A stretch of 64,000 bases of DNA from Mucilaginibacter flavidus (GTDB taxonomy: Bacteria; Bacteroidota; Bacteroidia; Sphingobacteriales; Sphingobacteriaceae). The notes under the pieces were generated by a model, which saw only the letters and a program-made list of their open reading frames with translations, had not been told where the DNA came from and did no database searches. The position numbers and the translations under genes were made by a program. Where the stretch lies: assembly GCF_024055575.1 (NCBI RefSeq), contig NZ_JAMXOE010000003.1:62001-126000 (forward strand), given 5' to 3'. Shown here piece by piece: positions 26,481 through 37,121 of the stretch (position 1 is its first letter; each line of letters begins with the position of its first letter).

Positions 26481-29400
26481 TAATAAACCAGTCAGGTGGG
26501 CTTGTAACAAATATTGTAGTTTATGTTCGTTCTGCGGCTTCTGCAACCGGCAATATCGCTGGTAATGTGGTGCTAACTTCTGCAGGCGCTACCGACCAAA
26601 GGGTTGCCGTTACCGGGACAATAAATGCGTTGCCGACCGTAAATAAACCCGGCGATGTAACATACATAAATGGTGACCTTACTACAGTAATAAACTTTGC
26701 CGGCACAGGCACCACATTTACCTGGACAAACGATAAACCGGGGATTGGCCTGCCCGCAAACGGCACTGGCGATATTCCATCATTTACGGCTGTAAATACC
26801 GGGCCAACGGCAATAACGGCCACCATAAAAGTAACGCCGGCAAATGCTACAGGATGCCCCGGTATACCGCAAACGTTCACCATCAAAGTAAATGCGTCGC
26901 CTGCAATTACTGCTACCGTGGTTAGCGGCAGCATATCGGCCTGTGTGGGTACAGCCTCGGCAAGCCCCAATATTCAGCAATTTACAGTTTCGGGAACAGG
27001 TTTAACAGCTGGAATAACTGTCACGGCACCGGCCGGTTTTGAAGTGTCATTGTCGGCAAACAATGGTTTTAGCGGCGCAGTTACGCTAAACCAGTCTGCT
27101 GGGAAAGTAACCAATGTGCTGGTTTATGTAAGATCGGCGGCTTCGGCAGTGGTAGGGCCTATTTCGGGTAAAATTACACTCGCTACGGCAGGGGCAACAA
27201 ATTTAACAGTAGAGGTGAGCGGAACAGTCAGCGCGTTACCTGTTGTGGACCCGGTGGGCGACAAAATATACGTAAATGGTGATATTACTACTGCTGTTAA
27301 TTTTACAGGAACAGGTAATATATTCCATTGGGTTAATGACACACCGGCAATAGGACTCCCGGCGAGCGGAACAGGTGATTTGCCCTCGTTTACGGCTGTT
27401 AATGTCAGTGGATCTCAGCTTAAAGCCACTATTACCGTAACACCGGAAACTAAAAAATATGGCTACGTTACCAATGCAAATGATAACACCGTTTCAGTTA
27501 TTGATATTTCTACCAATAAAGCCGTGGCGACAATACCTGTTGGTAGTAATCCGGTAAGGATCACTATTTCGCCCGACGGCAGCAGGGTATATGTTACTAA
27601 CGAAAGCTCTGATGATGTTTCGGTAATAAATACATCAACAAACAGCGTAATTAATACAATTCCCGTAGGAGGAGTACCATCTGCAACGGTAATAAGTTCC
27701 GACGGCAGCAAGCTATACGTTGCCAATATATACGATAATAACATTTCGGTTATTAGCACAGGCAGCAGCAGCGTTGTGAAAACCATCCCGGCAGGACTAA
27801 CACCCTTGGGTGTTGTGCTGAGTAACGACGGGAAACTCTTGTATGTATCAAATAATGGTGAGAACGATTTATGGGTGATTGATACGGCAACCGGTGCATT
27901 AATTGACAATATACCGGTGGGAAAGCAGGCCGAGGGCATCGCGATGAGCAGAGATGGTAATTGGGTTTATGTATCAAATTTTCAGGATGGAACCATTTCA
28001 GTAATTAATACGGCGACTAATAAAGTAACGGCAACCTTGCCTATAGGCAGTAATCCATCAGCCATCACTGTTACTCCTGATGGTAAATTGTTGTATTCAA
28101 CCAGTGACCTCGATGATAAAATTTTAGTAATTGATATAGCGTCCAAACAAATTGTTAAAACAATTACAGTGGGTACAAAGCCCTGGGGTATGTTATTGAA
28201 CCGCGACGGCAGCTTACTATACGTTACGACCCCCGCGGATAATACGGTTTTAGTTATCAATACAGCCACCAACCAGGTGGTAAATAAAATTCTGGTGGGG
28301 GCTGCGCCCAGCGCATTCGGTACCCTTGCGGTGCCGGGGGCCGACTGCCCTGGCATTCCGGCTACTTTTACAATTACAGTTAACGTCCAAACCCCTTCAA
28401 TTACACACAGTGCTGTAACTGGCACAATAATTGCCTGCGCCGGCTCGCCATCTGCCAGTCCCAACGTCCAGCAGTTTGCAGTTTCGGGCACTGCTTTGAC
28501 TGGCGATATAACTGCTATGGCTCCCATTGGATTTGAAGTTTCACTCTCGGCAATCAGCGGCTTTACTAAGAGCGTAACCCTGGCACGTACGAACGGCAGT
28601 GTTTCAAATGTTGTGGTATATGTAAGATCGGCCGACTATGCGATAGGGAGTGTTTCAGGCGATGTCGATTTATCAACTCCAGGAATACCTACTCAAACGG
28701 TTCCCGTTAGGGGTCTTGTAAATGCCTTACCAACGGTTAATGCAATAGGCAATCAAACCAAACAAGATGGCGATGTCACCGATGCCATTAGTTTTGCAGG
28801 CAGCGGAAACCAGTTTAGGTGGACCAATGATAAGCCGGGGATCGGCTTGCCTGCGGCTGGTTTGGGCGACATTGCCGCGTTTAAAGCTATAAACACCGGT
28901 GCAGCCGATATCACAGCCACTATAACCGTGACACCGTTAAAACTCGGGTACGCATATATTCCTGACCTGCAGTCAAACGATGTTTCGGTAGTAAGCCTGG
29001 CATCTAATTCGGTGATAGCTTTTTTGCCGGTCGGAAATCACCCTATCGGCGTGACGATTAATGCCAGGAACAATCTAATTTACGTTACAAACGCCGATGG
29101 TTCAACGGTTTCAATAATCGATCCGGCCACAAATACCGTTAAGGGGGCTATTCCGGTCGGGAGTTCACCATATGGTATAAAATCAAATGCGGATGGCAGT
29201 TTACTGTTTGTTGCAAGTTTAAACGGCAATAGTGTGGCGGTGATTGATGTTTTAACCAATGCGGTAATACATACTATAGTCGGCTTTACAGGGCCCATTG
29301 ATGTTGCCGTGAGCCCCGATGGTGGCACCCTGTATGTATCAAACAATAGGTCGACCACGGTATCAGTTATTCGCATAGCTGACTATACCCTTCAAAAAAC

Positions 29401-30997
29401 GATAAATGTGGGCGAGGCTCCTTTTGGACTGTGTTTTAGCCCGGATGGCAGCAAGTTATATGTCGCCAATGAAACCTCGCGTGATATTTCGGTAATTAAC
29501 ACCGCAACGAATACGGTTTCAGGCACCATTACGGGCAACTTCTCTCCCCTTTACCTGGGGATCAGTCCCGATGGCAGCAGGCTATATATTCCAAATGTAG
29601 CATCTACTAATGTTTCGGTGGTAAATACAGCTACAAATGCTGTAGTGGCCACTATTGAAGGATTTGGGCAGCCAACGGGCGTGAACGTTAGCCCCGACGG
29701 GAAATTTGTTTACGTTACCAGCCAGAGTGAAAATAAGTTGTCGGTTATTGATGCTGCAACAAACACTGTATTTAATGAGATCCCAGTGGGGAAAGACCCC
29801 GCAGCCATTGGAACCTTCCTGAGCCCGAGCCCTGCGTGTGATGGCCAGCCGGTAACATTTACTATAACAGTAAAAGCATCGCTGCCGCCGGCTATTACTA
29901 ACGACCAGCCGCCAAATGGCGTCAATACTATTTATGGCACGCCTTCGCCGGTAACATCGTTTACAATATCAGGCAGAGATATGAGGGAAGGTATCAAGGT
30001 TACCCCGCCAGCGGGTGTTGAAGTAAGTACCGATAATATCAATTTCAGCAATACCATCACTGTGGGCGCCGCAGGCACAATTGCTCCGACTACAATTTAT
30101 GTGCGATTGGCAAAAACCACGCCGGTTGGCTCTTACGGGGGCTCTATAAGCCTGGAGAGCACAGGCGTAAATACTATTTACCCTCAATTGCCGGTAAGTT
30201 TAGTTAGTCCGGCACCGCTTACGGTAATTGCAAATGCCAAAAGTAAGAACTATGGCATCTTGCTTGCCGGTGCACCCGGCTCGGCTGATTTTACTGTTGC
30301 CGGCTTGCAGAATAGCGAAACCGTCCAAACCGTAACCATTACGTATGGACAGGGCTCAGCGGCAACCGACCCGGCAGGGACCTACGCAGGCTCAGTAACA
30401 CCTGCAGACGTAACCGGCGGGACATTTGACCCGAAGAATTATGCAATTAGCTATATGAATGCTGATCTTACTGTTAATAAGACGCCATTGACAATAACAG
30501 CTGATGATAAAATCAAAACTTATAAAGACCCCAACCCAGCGCTTACCTTAACTTACAGCGGGTTTGTAAATAATGAAAGCCCCGCACAATTAACATCGCT
30601 GCCGGTTGTTTCGACTATTGCTGACGAAACATCCCTTCCGGGAAAATACACCATTTTAGTTTCCGGGGCTGCTTCGCCAAATTATGATATTGCTTTGGTA
30701 AACGGTGTGCTTACGGTTTTAGGAATAAACGTGCCGTTAAAAATCCCAAACACTTTTACCCCCAATGACGATGGCATAAATGATACCTGGAACATCGCCA
30801 ATATCGACAGTTACCCAGGTTGCATAGTAAATATTTACAACAGGTGGGGGCAAAATGTATTTTCATCTGTTGGTTATGGCAAATCGTGGGATGGCAGGTA
30901 TAAAGGGACATTGCTGCCTGTTAGTACCTATTACTATATTATCGATCTTAAAAATGATAGCAAACCATATTCAGGCAGCATTACAATTATAAGGTAA
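26456..30997 (+). pseudogene. Giant T9SS surface protein, 3' part with type B C-terminal sorting domain
   Basis: This is the continuation of the broken gene in the other frame. It is open from 26456, with the first ATG only at 26567, in mid-module. It carries one propeller-less module, two more YVTN propellers (about 27457-28330 and 28945-29825), two MBG-like domains (about 30207-30720, TVIANAKSKNYG and TITADDKIKTYKDPNP), and a gliding-motility-associated CHU_C domain (IPNTFTPNDDGINDTWN to the end), the type B sorting signal of T9SS. With one base restored the gene would encode 2470 residues. Alone, this part lacks a signal peptide and could not be exported. Confidence 0.88.
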
Positions 30998-31278
30998 TGC
31001 AGCAAAACAGGTTTACAAGTGAGACATTAATTGTGGTGTTAAATTGGTGAGTTTTGTTGCATAAAAGATTAATTTTTGAAAATTAACCTTAATTAAAAAT
31101 TAAAATAACGCGCAGGTATATACAAGGGATAAGGAGAAAAACTATATTCGTATATTGGTTGCATTGTGTATCGCTTGATTTGAACGATATTAAGCGTACT
31201 ACCAACCTAACTATAGCAATAACTTTAACGTAAACACGTTCGTAGCAAAAACGGCTTTTATAGAACCATTATATATTA

Positions 31279-32295
31279 ATGAAAAGAATTTTATACTTAT
31301 TGTTCGTTTTTATTTCATGCTTACAATTGGTATCGGCCCAGCAAAAGCCGCAATACACACAGTATGTATTTAATAACTACCTGTTAAACCCGGCGGTTGC
31401 AGGTATTGAAAATTATACCGATGTTAAAGCAGGTTACCGCAGCCAGTGGACTGGTTTGCAGGGGGCACCTGTTACCAGCTATTTAACTATCAGCGCACCG
31501 CTTGGTTCCAACTTTTTAAATGGCGATGCTACGGCATTTCCGGCTACTGGTGGCATAAACCCGTCGAGCAGGCTATACACGCAAAACTATATGGCTGCTG
31601 AGCCGCACCACGGCATAGGCGCCAGCATAATTAGTGACCAGGCTGGCCCGATAAATCAAACAACTTTTAATTTGTCATATGCTTATCACCTGGGGCTTGC
31701 TGCCAACTTAAACCTTGCAGTAGGGGCATCAGCAGGATTTAACCATATCAGCCTTAATACGGCCTTAATAACGCTTGAAAATCCGCTTGATCCTGCGATA
31801 AGCAACGGCAACAATAGCCAATGGAAACCTGACCTAAGTATTGGTACCTGGCTATATTCGTCGACTTATTACGTTGGAGCATCGGTGCAGCAGCTTATAC
31901 CGCAAAACCTTTATTTTAGCTCGAGTAAAGCGTATAACCAAAGCAAAACGGTGCCGCAGTATTTTTTAACAGGTGGGGTTAAGGTTTTTTTAACTGATGA
32001 AATAACGCTGCTGCCATCTTTTTTGATAAAGGTGATTCAACCTACACCAATCACTTATGATTTAAATGCCAAGTTTTCATTCAGCGATAAATTCTGGTTT
32101 GGCGGATCGTATCGTCACAATGATTCATTCGGCGTGTTGGCCGGCGTAAACGTCAGCTCATTTATAAATATCGGCTATTCGTATGATATTACCACATCAG
32201 CCTTAAATACTGTAAGTAATGGTACCCACGAAATTGTGATTGGTTTGTTGCTTAACAACAGGTATAAGGTTACTTGTCCGCAGCACCTTTTTTAA
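31279..32295 (+). CDS. PorP/SprF-family type IX secretion membrane protein
   Basis: This 338-residue outer-membrane beta-barrel has signal peptide MKRILYLLFVFISCLQLVSA followed by QYTQYVFNNYLLNPAVAG and GYRSQWTGLQGAP, the defining start of the PorP/SprF family. The remaining sequence is alternating strands ending in a GLLLNNRY strand. SprF-type proteins pair with type B CTD cargo such as SprB and hold it at the surface. Its location 281 nt after the propeller giant fits that pairing. Confidence 0.93.
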   Translation: MKRILYLLFVFISCLQLVSAQQKPQYTQYVFNNYLLNPAVAGIENYTDVKAGYRSQWTGLQGAPVTSYLTISAPLGSNFLNGDATAFPATGGINPSSRLYTQNYMAAEPHHGIGASIISDQAGPINQTTFNLSYAYHLGLAANLNLAVGASAGFNHISLNTALITLENPLDPAISNGNNSQWKPDLSIGTWLYSSTYYVGASVQQLIPQNLYFSSSKAYNQSKTVPQYFLTGGVKVFLTDEITLLPSFLIKVIQPTPITYDLNAKFSFSDKFWFGGSYRHNDSFGVLAGVNVSSFINIGYSYDITTSALNTVSNGTHEIVIGLLLNNRYKVTCPQHLF

Positions 32296-32297
32296 GA

Positions 32298-32428
32298 AGG
32301 CCCCCCAGCCCCCTAAAGGGGGAGTAAAAGAAATTCAATACGATATAACTTGCCAGGTTTTCAAAACTTGGCAAGTTGTCTTTCGTAATGCAAATCAAAA
32401 ACTCCCCCTTTAGGGGGCCGGGGGGCTT
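32298..32428. repeat. Nested CCCCCTAAAGGGGG element with inner palindrome
   Basis: The outer arms (about 32298-32325 and 32399-32428) are near-perfect inverted copies built around CCCCCTAAAGGGGGAG. Inside lies a 31-nt palindrome (32347-32377) with arms AACTTGCCAGGTTTT and a single mismatch. It fills the whole gap between the convergent stops of porP/sprF and rpoN, and probably acts as a two-way terminator. Confidence 0.85.
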
Positions 32429-32431
32429 CGA

Positions 32432-33904
32432 CTACAGTTCCTTTCTCAACCTTGCAACAGGTATATTCATCTGCTCACGGTATTTGGCTACGGTACGGCG
32501 GGCAATGTTGTAGCCGGCATCTTTAAGTATTTCGGTAAGTTTTTCATCGGCCAGGGGATGGCGTTTATCTTCTTTACCTATATGTTCTTCAAGTATCTTC
32601 TTAACTTCTTTATTTGATACTTCCTCACCACTTTCAGTCTGTATAGCCTCGGAGAAAAAGGACTTAAGCAGGAACGTCCCGAACTCAGTTTGCACATATT
32701 TTGAATTGGCAACACGCGAAACCGTCGAAATATCCATATTAATACGATCGGCAATGTCCTTCAATATCATCGGTTTCAGGTTCTTGTCGTCGCCGGTTAG
32801 GAAGAACTCGTATTGATATTGCATTATAGCATTCATGGTTTTTAACAGCGTTTGCTGGCGCTGCTTAATAGCATCGATAAACCATTTTGCCGAATCGAGC
32901 TTTTGTTTTACAAACTGAACGGCCTCTTTTAACTTCTTATCCCGCTGCGATGCTTTGTCGTAATGCTCAAACATCTCCTGGTACGAGCGGCTCACCCTAA
33001 GTTCGGGAGCGTTTTTTGAATTGAGCGTCAGTATCAGTATCCCGTCGTTGTTTGAGATATGGAAATCAGGTATCACCTGCATTTGCTTGGTATTTACCTC
33101 GTTCGAGTCGCCGGGTTTTGGGTTAAGTTTCAGAATTTCATTAACAACTGCCTTTAATTCAGCAGATGTCATGTTTAGCGATTTTTCAAGCTTATCGTAA
33201 TGTTTGCGGGTAAACTCGTCCAGGTAATGTTCAACTACCATCATTGCTTTTTTTACGATGGGGTCGCCTTCTTTTTTTCTTAGTTGTATTATCAGGCATT
33301 CCTGCAGGCTGCGGGCGCCAACGCCGGCAGGGTCAAAAGTTTGTATTACCTTCAGCATATCTTCAACCTCTTCATCTTCGGCAAAAACATTTTGTGAAAA
33401 TGCAAGGTCGTCAGTAAGTGAAGTTATCGGACGGCGCAGATACCCGTCATCGTCGAGACTGCCTATGATCTGTTTACCTATCCTGAAGTCTTTATCCGAA
33501 AGAGGAAGTAAATCAAGCTGCTGCTGCAAGCTTTCAAAAAATGAACTTTGTACTGCAATAGGGATCTCTTTGCGCTCATCCTCGTCGTCGCCATTCTGGT
33601 CATAACGCGACCCATATTCGTTTACGTTATCTTCCTGCAGGTAGTCGTCAATATTGAACTCATCAGGCTCGCCTTTCTCTTCGTCACCATTATAAGTATC
33701 TTCTTCCGGGTCGCGGTCGGGGTAGGCTTCTTCAGGTTCGTTTAAGTTAGTAAGGCTTAAATCTTCAAGGGCCGGGTTCTCCTCCAATTCCTCTTTTATA
33801 CGGGTATCTAATGATACGGTAGGCACCTGCAGCAATTTTATAAATTGTATCTGCTGTGGCGAGAGTTTTTGTAAAAGCTTTTGTTGAAGATTCTGTTTTA
33901 ACAT
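32432..33904 (-). CDS. rpoN: RNA polymerase sigma-54 factor
   Basis: This alternative sigma factor recognises -24/-12 promoters and needs AAA+ activators. The 490-residue protein has the Gln-rich activator region I (LQQKLLQKLSPQQIQFIKLL), an acidic region II, a core-binding domain, and the C-terminal RpoN box ARRTVAKYRE near residue 470. The end (VARLRKEL) is normal. A -7 element TATTTTTG lies 16 nt upstream. No activator gene is close by. Confidence 0.96.
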   Translation of the reverse strand: MLKQNLQQKLLQKLSPQQIQFIKLLQVPTVSLDTRIKEELEENPALEDLSLTNLNEPEEAYPDRDPEEDTYNGDEEKGEPDEFNIDDYLQEDNVNEYGSRYDQNGDDEDERKEIPIAVQSSFFESLQQQLDLLPLSDKDFRIGKQIIGSLDDDGYLRRPITSLTDDLAFSQNVFAEDEEVEDMLKVIQTFDPAGVGARSLQECLIIQLRKKEGDPIVKKAMMVVEHYLDEFTRKHYDKLEKSLNMTSAELKAVVNEILKLNPKPGDSNEVNTKQMQVIPDFHISNNDGILILTLNSKNAPELRVSRSYQEMFEHYDKASQRDKKLKEAVQFVKQKLDSAKWFIDAIKQRQQTLLKTMNAIMQYQYEFFLTGDDKNLKPMILKDIADRINMDISTVSRVANSKYVQTEFGTFLLKSFFSEAIQTESGEEVSNKEVKKILEEHIGKEDKRHPLADEKLTEILKDAGYNIARRTVAKYREQMNIPVARLRKEL

Positions 33905-33919
33905 AAATTAGACTGGGGT

Positions 33920-33927
33920 CAAAAATA
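33920..33927 (-). promoter_or_regulatory. -7 promoter element of rpoN
   Basis: Read on the minus strand, TATTTTTG matches TAnnTTTG, 16 nt before the rpoN ATG. No TTTG is evident at the expected upstream distance, so confidence is moderate. Confidence 0.45.
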
Positions 33928-34060
33928 CACCAATTACTTTAACTAAAAAATAATTAAGATAAATGGCGATTGACATTGGTGTTAAATGCCAAAAAAAATA
34001 TTTTGTTTGTACGGCAAGTAAATTTATTTGTTACTTTAGGTCAACCAAAAATCAGGGCAT

Positions 34061-34477
34061 ATGGCTATAATCAAAGAGTTTAAAGAATTTGCCATGCGTG
34101 GCAACGTTGTCGACTTGGCTGTCGGCGTTATTATTGGCGCGGCTTTCGGCAAAATTGTTACTTCGCTGGTAACCGATGTTATTATGCCGCCTATTGGGTA
34201 TGTAACCGGCGGGATTGATTTCAAAAACTTAAAGGTGATGATTAAGCCCGGTGATCCGACAAAAAAGATTGCGGATGTATCGATTAATTACGGCAATTTC
34301 ATCAATACCTTTATCGAATTCCTTATTATCGCGTTTTGTATTTTTATGGTGGTAAAGGCTATTAATTCATTGAAAAAGCCTGAAGAAGCACCAGCACCTG
34401 CACCGGACCCGGGGCCAACCAAAGAGGAGGTTCTGCTTACCGAGATAAGAGACTTATTGGCAGCCGGAAAGAAATAA
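34061..34477 (+). CDS. mscL: Large-conductance mechanosensitive channel
   Basis: This inner-membrane pressure-release channel protects against osmotic downshock. The 138-residue protein has the amphipathic N-terminus ([20 protein letters not shown]), pore helix [19 protein letters not shown], and a second helix near residues 86-106. The cytoplasmic tail is Pro/Ala-rich before the terminal helix. A bidirectional terminator follows the gene. Confidence 0.96.
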   Translation: MAIIKEFKEFAMRGNVVDLAVGVIIGAAFGKIVTSLVTDVIMPPIGYVTGGIDFKNLKVMIKPGDPTKKIADVSINYGNFINTFIEFLIIAFCIFMVVKAINSLKKPEEAPAPAPDPGPTKEEVLLTEIRDLLAAGKK

Positions 34478-34521
34478 CAAAACCTGTTCATCCTAAGATA
34501 CAAAATATTGCGTCATTAAAT

Positions 34522-34552
34522 AAGGCAAATTGAAACTGATTCAATTTGCCTT
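34522..34552. terminator. Bidirectional hairpin between mscL and C39-like gene
   Basis: The stem AAGGCAAATTGAA pairs exactly with its complement across a 5-nt loop and is followed by TTTT. It lies between convergent stops. Confidence 0.75.
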
Positions 34553-34573
34553 TTAATTTATGCTGATTTGTTT

Positions 34574-35659
34574 TTATTGACCCCGCGCATCGGGTATTGG
34601 TTTAGTAATGCTGTTAACTTTTAAATGCGTGGTTTTAACAACTTTTCCTTTTGGCGCAACAATAATTGCATAGGGCCACCAGATATCTGTCGCAGCTTTA
34701 ATATCACTGCTTACGTAGTACCTGTCTTGCCCCAAATACTGACCTGGGGTAACTGTATTGTATTTTAATCCACGTGAATAAGGGTCATAAACTTCAAGAT
34801 AGGTGTTGTCGACGGTTTGTTTGTAGCCTTTAACCAATAGAAAATGACCCCAACCAGTTCCCGACGTAGGGTAAAATTTCTGTGTATGCTGATATGCCAG
34901 TGAATTAAATGGCACCGAATACATATCAAGGCATAGTATTACCAGGTATCCTTTATCAATGCTTTCGGCAACCTGACCTGCTACATTTACTAAAGTGTCG
35001 ATTTTGCTGTTAACGCCATTGTTATTTAAGTACTGCTGTATGTTTGAGGTATACCACCAGCCGCCAGACGGCAATATCTGCTGACGTGCATCAGCTGGTT
35101 TTTTATTAAAGAAGGGATCGGCCCATTTAATGGCCATGGTGGCAACTGTTGGCCCACAATTTATGGCCTGGAAAGGGCTGCCGTCAAACTGGTCGTAATA
35201 AAAATCATAGTTTTTATTTAGGCTGGTGCCGCCCTGCGTTATTCCGCCAACCCCAAAGTATTGAAGTTCTGTTTGTAGCACTATCGTAAACGATGTATGG
35301 CGCACGTTATCGGGCGAACTAACCGTAAGTACCGGTTGACTGGTAAGATCAATTACGGCGCTGCCGGCAACCGCTGTACTGTTTACCGTTGCATTAACAT
35401 TAGCGGCTAATGTATACGTTGCAGTAAGCATACGTATATCTACACCATCGGGCATTGTTGCCGTGATAGTATTTGTAAGTGTGTCTATTACTGATGGTAC
35501 CAGCTCGCCATTAATGGAAAAGCTTACCAATCCTTTTTCTAAGCTATGATTTACGGGTAAATGTGTGGGCGATTCTCCGGCGTTTTTAGAATCTTTTTTA
35601 CACGAGGAGTTTAAAAGCAGCCCAAAAACCAACGCAAATAAATAAGCGATTTTCTTCAT
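34574..35659 (-). CDS. C39-like papain-fold peptidase lipoprotein
   Basis: This protein has about 361 residues from the start at 35659 (MKKIAYLFALVFGLLL), which opens a lipoprotein signal with lipobox NSSCKK; the longer ORF adds seven unmatched residues. Residues about 40-145 form an immunoglobulin-like region with SPDNVRHTSFTI, similar to DUF5018-type domains. The C-terminal half is a C39-like cysteine peptidase: Cys in NCGPTVATMA, His in GWGHFLLVKGY, Asp in VYDPYSRG. It is probably anchored at the cell envelope. Without an ABC transporter nearby it is unlikely to process bacteriocins. Confidence 0.75.
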   Translation of the reverse strand: MKKIAYLFALVFGLLLNSSCKKDSKNAGESPTHLPVNHSLEKGLVSFSINGELVPSVIDTLTNTITATMPDGVDIRMLTATYTLAANVNATVNSTAVAGSAVIDLTSQPVLTVSSPDNVRHTSFTIVLQTELQYFGVGGITQGGTSLNKNYDFYYDQFDGSPFQAINCGPTVATMAIKWADPFFNKKPADARQQILPSGGWWYTSNIQQYLNNNGVNSKIDTLVNVAGQVAESIDKGYLVILCLDMYSVPFNSLAYQHTQKFYPTSGTGWGHFLLVKGYKQTVDNTYLEVYDPYSRGLKYNTVTPGQYLGQDRYYVSSDIKAATDIWWPYAIIVAPKGKVVKTTHLKVNSITKPIPDARGQ

Positions 35660-35790
35660 ATAGAAAGGTTTATAAATCAAAACTACTAATAATTTAGTTT
35701 GAACTAGGAAAATTTAGCCTATATTATTTAACCGGAGATGCAAAGAAGGCGCGGGCGGCAACATAAAAACAGAATAGAAGTGCGCCAGCC

Positions 35791-36669
35791 TTAAAACGTC
35801 TTGGGCAATTTAGGGTCTGTCAATATAATATAGTCGCCTTTGGCGGTAAACTTGCTCCAATCGGGGTTGGCGAAGTTGTCATCGGCGTAGGCGGCAATGT
35901 TTAATATGCGGATGTTTGGTGCATACTTTTTTAACTGCGCGGCAGTGCCCAGCTTTTCTTCGCTGTGAAAACCGCCATTTACCTGGAATATTTTGAATCC
36001 ATGATGTGCCTTATAAGTCTTTGCAATATTGTAGCCCATAGTGGCGTCCCAAAGGTTTTGCGCCTGGAATACTTTTGATTTGTTTACAGCTTCGTGTCCA
36101 CCCATCACCTCAACAAATTTGTCGTAGTAGATTCCGGTAGCAGTATCAATAGGTAATGGCGGTAAAAAGGCTTTCCCGGTTGCGTCAAGCTGCTGCAAGC
36201 TGGTAAGGCCAAGCCGGTTGGTCATGTTAACATAGCGTGCGGGGGCGTTGGCGGCTGTAACAGGTATGTGATTGGCTTTTGCCAATTCTATCATTGGCCT
36301 GTAGTCTTTATAATTTTTCCAGGCCCGGGCTTCGGTAATAAAGTTCTTCTCACGTATAAAACCTGCAAGATATTCGTTCAAGGGTATTTGGCAATCGGTT
36401 TCAAACATTTCCATCGATAAGGCCACCGTGCCCGGATATTTATCAGCCAGTTTTTTGAACATGGCCTGCTCGAGGTAATGTCCGGTGGAGTCATTATGTT
36501 CTTCGCCAAAAAATAAGACATCGGCTTTGTTCATATCAGCTGCAATTTCATCAAGCGTAACAATTTTTTGTTTTGAAGAGCTGTAAATTTTGTAGTGGGT
36601 TGATAGTGAATCCTGGGCTAGAATACAAAGGGGGAGGAGAAAGAAGATAATGGATAGTGATAGTTTCAT
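35791..36669 (-). CDS. ChaN/Tiki-family envelope protein
   Basis: This protein has 292 residues from the start at 36669, where a signal peptide begins (MKLSLSIIFFLLPLCILA). The upstream 34 codons translate the intergenic word repeat and are not part of the gene. Core motifs are VLFFGEEHNDSTGH, LSMEMFETDCQ and VNGGFHSEEKLG, the conserved metal/heme-site residues of the EreA/ChaN/Tiki fold. ChaN binds heme in Campylobacter, while Tiki relatives are metalloproteases. Here the role is open: heme handling or peptidase. Confidence 0.82.
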   Translation of the reverse strand: MKLSLSIIFFLLPLCILAQDSLSTHYKIYSSSKQKIVTLDEIAADMNKADVLFFGEEHNDSTGHYLEQAMFKKLADKYPGTVALSMEMFETDCQIPLNEYLAGFIREKNFITEARAWKNYKDYRPMIELAKANHIPVTAANAPARYVNMTNRLGLTSLQQLDATGKAFLPPLPIDTATGIYYDKFVEVMGGHEAVNKSKVFQAQNLWDATMGYNIAKTYKAHHGFKIFQVNGGFHSEEKLGTAAQLKKYAPNIRILNIAAYADDNFANPDWSKFTAKGDYIILTDPKLPKTF

Positions 36670-36674
36670 TTTTA

Positions 36675-36795
36675 GCTGATTGAGTTGACTAAGTTGGATT
36701 ATGTTGATTAAGATTAAATCTTTCCCACCTTTATTGTCATGCAATATATCAAACGATAACAACTTAATCAACCTATTGAACCCAATTCAATGTCA
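36675..36795. repeat. Inverted pair of 9-nt word arrays upstream of chaN-like gene
   Basis: The left arm (about 36675-36715) repeats TGATTGAGT, TGACTAAGT, TGGATTATGT, TGATTAAGA. The right arm (about 36759-36795) is the inverted type (CTTAATCAA, CCTATTGAA, CCCAATTCAA). It sits between divergent genes rather than at gene ends. Confidence 0.65.
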
Positions 36796-36819
36796 CCAAA
36801 ACTAAAAAGCAAAACAATA

Positions 36820-36850
36820 TTTGAAAAACTACAAAAAATAACTACATTTG
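36820..36850 (+). promoter_or_regulatory. Promoter of the rpmH-rnpA-yidD genes
   Basis: TTTG (36820-36823), 19 nt, TACATTTG (36843-36850): a full match to the Bacteroidota -33/-7 consensus, 39 nt before the rpmH ATG. Confidence 0.8.
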
Positions 36851-36889
36851 CGCTCTTGTTTTAAAAAACGACGAATAGAATAAATAGCC

Positions 36890-37048
36890 ATGAAAAGAAC
36901 GTTTCAGCCCTCACAAAGGAAAAGAAGAAATAAACACGGGTTCCGTGAGCGCATGTCAACTGCTAACGGCAGAAGGATTTTAGCTGCAAGAAGAGCTAAA
37001 GGCAGAAAAAGATTATCTGTTTCTGACGAGGGTAGCCATAAGTCATAA
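36890..37048 (+). CDS. rpmH: 50S ribosomal protein L34
   Basis: This 52-codon basic protein starts [20 protein letters not shown] and continues [20 protein letters not shown], the nearly invariant L34 sequence, with a short acidic tail (DEGSHKS). L34 binds 23S rRNA in the large subunit. It is preceded by a consensus promoter and followed by rnpA, yidD and tsaB, the common rpmH-rnpA order. No dnaA or oriC features adjoin it. Confidence 0.97.
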   Translation: MKRTFQPSQRKRRNKHGFRERMSTANGRRILAARRAKGRKRLSVSDEGSHKS

Positions 37049-37121
37049 TCCGGTTGCTTAGCCCGGATAGGGGGCTCCTGGCCGGTTATGTACTTAAATT
37101 TCGGTTCAGTTATCAGCAACA

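Noticed and set aside
23717..30187. Long antisense ORFs opposite the propeller gene
   Set aside because: They mirror each repeated module and are shadows produced by Thr/Asn/Val-rich coding repeats.
36670..36889. Possible replication origin upstream of rpmH
   Set aside because: rpmH often neighbours oriC, but I see no dnaA gene and no cluster of TTATCCACA-like boxes; the gap holds a word repeat and a promoter.
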